A stretch of DNA of 18,487 bases from positions 1 through 18,487 of the forward strand of contig CAZXSK010000072.1 of assembly GCA_964642855.1 (NCBI GenBank), given 5' to 3'. Shown here piece after piece: positions 14,232 to 18,487 of the stretch. The position numbers were made by a program, and so were the translations under genes. Origin of the DNA: CAZXSK01 sp964642855 (GTDB lineage: Bacteria > Planctomycetota > Phycisphaerae > SM23-33). Position 1 is the stretch's first letter; each line of letters begins with the position of its first letter. Below the pieces are notes generated by a model. It was not told the origin of the DNA. It saw only the letters and a list, made by a program, of their open reading frames with translations, and did not search any database.

Positions 14232-15791
14232 ATGAGTGCTCCTGCTGGACAGTCCGAATCGATCGTCATCCTGGACTTCGGCAGCCAGTACGCCCAGTTG
14301 ATCGCCCGCCGCATCCGCGAGAACGGCGTCTACAGTGTGCTGGCCCGGCCCGATATCAGCCTCGCTGAACTCCGTGAGCTCCAGCCCAAGGGCTTGATCT
14401 TCACCGGAGGCCCGTCCAGCGTGTACGAGGACGGGGCCCCCCGCTGCGTCGATGACATCTTCGATCTTGGCGTGCCCATCCTGGGCATCTGCTACGGCAT
14501 GCAGATCGCCTGCCAGATCCTCGGAGCGGAGATCACACCGGCCGCCTCCCGCGAATTCGGCCGGGCGTCGCTGACCATCGACCAGCCAGGCCGGCTGCTG
14601 CGATCGGTGCCCAGCCCCACCAGCGTCTGGATGAGCCACGGCGACCAGATCAAAACGCCGGGCGACGATTTCGAACCTCTCGCGCACACCACCACCTGCC
14701 CCTTCGCCGCGGTTCGACACAAGACGAGGCCTTTCTTCGGCGTGCAGTTCCACCCGGAGGTCACCCACACCCCACACGGCGGGGAGATCTTCTCAAACTT
14801 CCTGTACGAAATCTGCGGCTGTCGTGGGCTCTGGAAGATGGGCTCGTTTATCGAGTCGGTCGTTGACGACGTCCGCCAGCGCGTCGGGGACAGCGAGAAG
14901 GTCATCTGCGGGCTCTCCGGCGGGGTCGACTCGTCGGTGGTTGCCGCCCTGCTGCACAAGGCGATCGGCGACCGCCTGGCGTGCATTTTCGTCGACAACG
15001 GCCTGCTGCGGATGAACGAGGTGCAGTTGGTCGAGACGACCTTCGCCGATCACTTCCGCATCGACCTGACCACCGTTCCCGCCGCGGACGACTTCCTCGA
15101 CAAACTCCGAGGCGTCGCCGAGCCGCAGGAAAAGCGCCGCATCATCGGCCACACGTTCATCGATGCCTTCAAGTCGGCCGCTGCGAGCATTCCCAACGCA
15201 CGGTTCCTCGCGCAGGGAACGCTGTATCCGGACGTGATCGAATCCGGCCATTCGCTGGCCGGTCAGGCTGCGAACATCAAGCTCCACCACAACGTCGGCG
15301 GCCTGCCCGAGCAACTGGGCTTCGAACTCATCGAACCGCTCCGGGATCTGTTCAAGGACGAGGTCCGTCAGGCGGGCGAGCTGCTGGGCCTGCCCGAGCA
15401 GATCGTCTGGCGGCATCCGTTCCCCGGGCCCGGTCTGGCCGTTCGGTGCATCGGCGAAGTCACCCGCCAGCGGCTGGACGTACTCCGACAGGCTGACAAC
15501 ATCCTGCTGGAGGAGATCACAGCCGCCAACCTCTATCGCAAGGCGTCGCAGACCTTCGCCGTGCTGCTGCCCGTGCAGTCGGTGGGCGTGATGGGAGACG
15601 GCAGGACCTACGAGAACGTCATCGCCATTCGCTCGGTGGACACCGCCGACTTCATGACGGCCGACTGGTCGAAAATCCCCTACGACGTGCTCGCGACCAT
15701 CTCCAGCCGCATCATCAACGAGGTTCGCGGCGTCAATCGCGTGGTGTACGACATTTCGTCCAAGCCGCCCTCTACGATCGAGTGGGAATAG
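14232..15791 (+). CDS. guaA: GMP synthase (glutamine-hydrolysing)
   Basis: 519 residues, close to the 525 of E. coli GuaA. It converts XMP to GMP using glutamine and ATP, the last step of guanine nucleotide synthesis. The N-terminal class I glutamine amidotransferase begins IVILDFGSQYAQLIARR and has catalytic Cys87 (GICYGMQ) with His174 and Glu176 (FHPEV). The ATP pyrophosphatase domain has the P-loop SGGVDSS (229-235). The C-terminal dimerisation part ends KPPSTIEWE, the canonical GuaA terminus. The ATG at 14232 is preferred because GAGG lies six bases upstream and the N-terminus fits the family; the ATG at 14220 is in frame. The stop codon (15789-15791) lies inside the convergent tRNA-Leu gene. 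Confidence 0.97.
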   Translation: MSAPAGQSESIVILDFGSQYAQLIARRIRENGVYSVLARPDISLAELRELQPKGLIFTGGPSSVYEDGAPRCVDDIFDLGVPILGICYGMQIACQILGAEITPAASREFGRASLTIDQPGRLLRSVPSPTSVWMSHGDQIKTPGDDFEPLAHTTTCPFAAVRHKTRPFFGVQFHPEVTHTPHGGEIFSNFLYEICGCRGLWKMGSFIESVVDDVRQRVGDSEKVICGLSGGVDSSVVAALLHKAIGDRLACIFVDNGLLRMNEVQLVETTFADHFRIDLTTVPAADDFLDKLRGVAEPQEKRRIIGHTFIDAFKSAAASIPNARFLAQGTLYPDVIESGHSLAGQAANIKLHHNVGGLPEQLGFELIEPLRDLFKDEVRQAGELLGLPEQIVWRHPFPGPGLAVRCIGEVTRQRLDVLRQADNILLEEITAANLYRKASQTFAVLLPVQSVGVMGDGRTYENVIAIRSVDTADFMTADWSKIPYDVLATISSRIINEVRGVNRVVYDISSKPPSTIEWE

Positions 15792-15872
15792 CCCGAGCGG
15801 GACTCGAACCCGCACGTCCCGAAGGACAGGGGATTTTAAATCCCCAGCGTCTGCCAATTCCGCCACCGGGCT
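15789..15872 (-). tRNA. tRNA-Leu (TAA anticodon)
   Basis: An 84-base class II tRNA on the minus strand. The acceptor is AGCCCGG/TCGGGCT (one G-U pair) with discriminator A73. The D-arm is GCG/CGC, the anticodon stem GGGGA/TCCCC encloses loop TTTAAAA (anticodon TAA), the long variable arm is built on GTCC-TTCG-GGAC, and the T-arm is GCGGG-TTCGAGT-CCCGC. No CCA is encoded. Its last three bases are complementary to the guaA stop codon. Confidence 0.96.
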
Positions 15873-15910
15873 GGGTGCTTCGACGGGGCGCTGCCGACCA
15901 AGTCGGCTGC

Positions 15911-15939
15911 AGTGTATCTTCGGAACGACAAATGCACAA
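15911..15939 (-). promoter_or_regulatory. Promoter of tRNA-Leu
   Basis: On the minus strand TTGTGC (15939-15934), a 17-base spacer and TACACT (15916-15911). The predicted start near 15904 lies about 32 bases before the tRNA 5' end at 15872. Confidence 0.55.
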
Positions 15940-16016
15940 TGCACAGGTTCCCTAACCCCAGCCTGCGCGGAAGACACCCTGAACAGGTCAACGCGAGTCC
16001 CCTCCGGAAACAACTC

Positions 16017-16059
16017 GGCCCGGAGGTCATCCGGAACAGGCCGGACAATCCTCCGGGCC
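16017..16059 (-). terminator. Long hairpin, probable terminator of the redoxin operon
   Basis: A perfect 10-bp inverted repeat, GGCCCGGAGG (16017-16026) and CCTCCGGGCC (16050-16059), encloses a second small stem TCCGG (16030-16034) / CCGGA (16041-16045). On the minus strand it is followed by GAGTTGTTTCC, a modest T-rich stretch. It lies 44 bases beyond the redoxin stop and before the tRNA-Leu promoter, where a terminator is expected. Confidence 0.45.
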
Positions 16060-16102
16060 GATGGCGGGAATCAACGGCCGCCGATGGCGGTGGAAGCCGA
16101 GA

Positions 16103-17362
16103 TCACTTGCTCTTGTCGGGCTTGTACTTCACCGAGCAGCCGTACGGCTTGGTCTCAGCCGTTTCGGGCGCCTTCCCCTCGACCAGCGACGAAAGCGCCT
16201 CGTCGACATGGTTGGTCACGTCCTTGCCCCTGCCCCGCGGCGAGCTGTCGATGGCGCCGTGGTACACGAGCTGGCCGTTCTTGTCGAACACGAACATGTG
16301 AGGCGTCGTCTTCGCGCCCAACGCTTTCCCGACCTTGCCTTCGCTGTCGTCAAGCACCGGATACGGCAGGTCGTGGGCGTCGTGGAACGACTTGTTCTTC
16401 TCGACGTTGAAGTAGTGCGTGGTATTCACCGCCAGCCATCGAACGTCCTTGTCCTCGTACTTCCCGGCGAGCTTCTTCATGGTGCCCTGGCGGTAGTGAC
16501 GCTTCACGAAGGGGCAGTCGGGGTTCACGAACTCCAGCACCGTGATCTTGCCCTCCGACTTGCGCAGGTCCACGTCGCTGCCGGCCTGATCCTTGAGCGT
16601 AACGGCCGGGATCTGGCTCTCGGGGGCGTACTTCACAGAGCAACCATAGGGCTTGGTCTTCGCAGCCTCGACATCCTTGTCGGCAAGCAGCCGGTCCAGC
16701 GCCTTGCCCACGTGGTTGTGGGTCCGGTCCTTCTTGCCGAGGGGGTTATCGTCGATCGCGCCCTGGTAGGCGATCTTCCCCTTGGTGTCGATCACGAACA
16801 TGTGCGGCGTGGTCTTCGCGCCGTAGGCCTTGCCTGCCTCGCCGGTCGGGTCGGCCAGCAGCGGGTAGCCCAGTTCCTTCTTCTCGTGCCACTGGCCGTT
16901 CTGCTTCACGTCCCACCAGTGGGTGGAGTTGATCGCCAGCCAGACGACACCCTGCTTGCCGTACTTCTCAGCCATCCTGGGCATGGTTCGCACGTCGTCG
17001 GCGTAGTGCGCCTTCACGAAGGGGCACTCCGGGTTCGTCCACTCCAGCACGACAATCTTGCCGTCGTAATCAGCCAGGCTGACGGTCTTTCCGTGCTGGT
17101 CTTTCAGATTGAACAGCGGAGCCAGTCCCCCCTCGCGCTGCACAACCACGGGCATTGGCTCCTTGGCGTTGGCGTCGGCCTCCAGTTTCTCACTGGCAGC
17201 CTGGCCGCCGCAGCCGCCACAGCAGCCGTCCTCTGCCTTGGCGTGTGAGTGTTTGTCGTGGCCTTTCTCTGCGTGTTTCTCGCCGGCCTGAAGCGGCAGC
17301 GATACCAGCAGCCCGGCAGCTGCCATCGTGATGGTGAGAGCAAACAGTTTCCTGTGTTTCAT
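16103..17362 (-). CDS. Exported protein with two tandem redoxin domains and a His/Cys-rich N-terminus
   Basis: 419 residues from the ATG at 17362, with AAGGAG seven bases upstream; a TTG two codons earlier is less likely. A signal peptide (1-26, ending LQA) is followed by a His- and Cys-rich segment (28-53: several His, then GCCGGCGG) that looks suited to metal binding. Two AhpC/TlpA-type thioredoxin-fold domains follow at about 80-243 and 250-413. They repeat at a spacing of about 170 residues: NPECPFVKAHY with Cys113 and NPDCPFVKRHY with Cys283; KTTPHMFV in both; and KPYGCSVKY with Cys241 and Cys409. The Cys in NPxCPFV is the likely reactive thiol and the one in GCSVKY a possible resolving Cys (inference). 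It probably works outside the cytoplasm as a thiol peroxidase or disulfide carrier. The start lies two bases after the stop of the DsbD-type gene upstream, so the two are coupled. Confidence 0.9.
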   Translation of the reverse strand: MKHRKLFALTITMAAAGLLVSLPLQAGEKHAEKGHDKHSHAKAEDGCCGGCGGQAASEKLEADANAKEPMPVVVQREGGLAPLFNLKDQHGKTVSLADYDGKIVVLEWTNPECPFVKAHYADDVRTMPRMAEKYGKQGVVWLAINSTHWWDVKQNGQWHEKKELGYPLLADPTGEAGKAYGAKTTPHMFVIDTKGKIAYQGAIDDNPLGKKDRTHNHVGKALDRLLADKDVEAAKTKPYGCSVKYAPESQIPAVTLKDQAGSDVDLRKSEGKITVLEFVNPDCPFVKRHYRQGTMKKLAGKYEDKDVRWLAVNTTHYFNVEKNKSFHDAHDLPYPVLDDSEGKVGKALGAKTTPHMFVFDKNGQLVYHGAIDSSPRGRGKDVTNHVDEALSSLVEGKAPETAETKPYGCSVKYKPDKSK

Positions 17363-17364
17363 GG

Positions 17365-18432
17365 TCAATCTCCTTGGGTATCTCTGGTGCGTTCGTTGGT
17401 TGTGTCGGTATTCGCAGGCCGATCCCGGTCAGCCTTTGCGCGTGGTTGATTCGGCCCGGGGGAGCTCAGCGGCAGCACGATCCGCAAGGACCTTCTCCGC
17501 CCTTCCCGGTCGCTCCAGGCAAGCAGCCCCACCGCGCGTCGCCGACGAACGGACTGTCCCTCAAGAACCTTGGCGGGAATCGCCAGGACGGTCTTCCTGC
17601 CGCCGGAGGAAATGTCGACGTCGCCGAAGGTCAGCGAAGGGATGGTGTCAGGAAACCACTGGAGCTTGGCGGGCCTGCGACCCGACCAGGCGACCGTAAC
17701 CCGGAACTTGCCGCCCGAGTTCGGATCGAAATCGGCCTGAACGCGAACGTCCGGCGCGTTGGGGTCGTCGGGAGAGATCGGCAGACAATCTTGCCACTTT
17801 CCGAAGAGCTCGGCTTCCTGCCGGACCGGGTCGGACTCGGGCTCCTGTCGGTCGCCTTTCTTCGCCACGGTGAGTTTCAGCTTGTCGTCCGCCTCGCCGG
17901 GAACGCAGGCTTCCCTGCACCCCAGCCAGCTGGCAGAGACCCGAAGTGTCAGTTCATGCACCTCGTTGGCGTCGACACTCTCCGGGATCGTCACGCTTCG
18001 CCAGAGCAACACCTCGCCCTCGTAGCCGTAACCGGCGATATTCCCGGGCTGGACGAAGGAGATCGGCGTCGGCCACTGGATTGGACCGACCTTCACGGGG
18101 GTCTCCGAACTGATATCCAAGCTCGTGGCGAGTCCGGCATCGCCCGGGTTGCGCCAGTACACGTGCCACCGCTCGTCGAGCGTCAGCAGGACGCCCACGT
18201 CCACGGTCTCGCCGGGCAGGGCGGAGGGGCGAGACAGGACGAATTTCGCGCGCACGGCCGGCGGGCTGGTTTCCATGCCCAACCCGAGTGAATCTTCCCC
18301 GGCGGCCGGGGCAATTGCAGCCGCGGCGCCGGCAAGGAGAAGTGCGCCCACCGTCAGCCACCGCACCGGCAGGCCTGCAATCTGCCTGCGGCGGCGCTCT
18401 CGAGTCTCCGCGATGTTCATCCCGCCTGCCAT
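17365..18432 (-). CDS. Free-standing DsbD N-terminal-domain protein (DsbD_N/ScsB type)
   Basis: 355 residues from the ATG at 18432; an in-frame ATG at 18420 with AGGCGGG just upstream is an alternative. A basic N-terminus and hydrophobic segment (about 25-45) direct export. The body has the family marks of DsbD-type N-terminal domains: RWHVYWRNPGDAGLAT (88-103), QWPTP, GYGYEGEVLLW and ASWLGCREACVPG with Cys172 and Cys176. Such domains pass reducing equivalents from a membrane DsbD core to periplasmic partners. Here the protein ends after the beta-rich region in a polar, Arg-rich tail; the transmembrane core and thioredoxin domain of full DsbD are absent. The downstream tandem redoxin starts two bases after its stop, and that gene's Shine-Dalgarno is inside this one, which points to a working pair. 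A -10-like TACGAT (18477-18472) lies upstream, but any -35 is beyond the window. Confidence 0.87.
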   Translation of the reverse strand: MAGGMNIAETRERRRRQIAGLPVRWLTVGALLLAGAAAAIAPAAGEDSLGLGMETSPPAVRAKFVLSRPSALPGETVDVGVLLTLDERWHVYWRNPGDAGLATSLDISSETPVKVGPIQWPTPISFVQPGNIAGYGYEGEVLLWRSVTIPESVDANEVHELTLRVSASWLGCREACVPGEADDKLKLTVAKKGDRQEPESDPVRQEAELFGKWQDCLPISPDDPNAPDVRVQADFDPNSGGKFRVTVAWSGRRPAKLQWFPDTIPSLTFGDVDISSGGRKTVLAIPAKVLEGQSVRRRRAVGLLAWSDREGRRRSLRIVLPLSSPGPNQPRAKADRDRPANTDTTNERTRDTQGD

Positions 18433-18487
18433 CAGGGAATGATAGGGAGGGATTCGGGCGCCCCCGAGTAAATCGTAGTATTTTTGT

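Noticed and set aside
16058..16092. Repeated GCCGATGGCGG in the gap after the redoxin gene
   Set aside because: Two short copies in GC-rich DNA with no regular spacing or further copies; not enough for a repeat array.
16061..17248. 395-codon plus-strand frame opposite the redoxin gene
   Set aside because: The minus strand carries duplicated redoxin motifs and a signal peptide; the plus-strand frame is a Val/Leu/His-rich shadow.

Overview
This is a GC-rich bacterial chromosomal window carrying core genes (tryptophanyl-tRNA synthetase, MutL, GMP synthetase, tRNA-Asn, tRNA-Leu). A planctomycete, perhaps of the Phycisphaerae type, fits best: a DUF3592 membrane protein, a LarA-family enzyme, exported redoxins with NPxCPFV motifs, a lipoprotein HtrA with four PDZ domains, and often weak Shine-Dalgarno sites. 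This placement is inference from gene content; no rRNA is present. A run of 100 N at 1656-1755 marks an assembly gap.

Layout. (1) 1-603: a truncated minus-strand gene with a SIR2-like nucleotide-binding start (FVLGAGAS) and unusually relaxed codon use runs off the left edge. It is followed by a tRNA-Asn unit with its own promoter and terminator. (2) 625-3880, minus: a two-gene envelope protease cluster, an HtrA-like lipoprotein with a complete triad and then a second trypsin-fold protein that has lost His and Ser and ends in an acidic tail; an intrinsic terminator closes the unit. (3) 3985-7859, plus: trpS, preceded by a good promoter and a 21-codon candidate leader peptide containing Trp-Ile-Trp, then a LarA-family gene and a sigma-54-dependent response regulator. 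(4) 7927-14107, plus: a DUF3592 duplication protein, then mutL followed one base later by an alpha/beta hydrolase and by a second, catalytically degenerate paralogue. (5) 14160-15791, plus: guaA with its own promoter; its stop codon lies inside the 3' end of a convergent tRNA-Leu gene. (6) 16017-18432, minus: an exported pair made of a free-standing DsbD N-terminal-type protein and a tandem-domain redoxin with a His/Cys-rich N-terminus.

The most interesting points are: the trpS leader peptide, which suggests Trp-responsive attenuation and may be translated from a leaderless mRNA; the DsbD_N/tandem-redoxin envelope pair; two separate cases of an active enzyme next to a degenerate paralogue (proteases and hydrolases); the guaA/tRNA-Leu overlap; and the SIR2-like fragment at the left edge, which may belong to a defence or accessory region.
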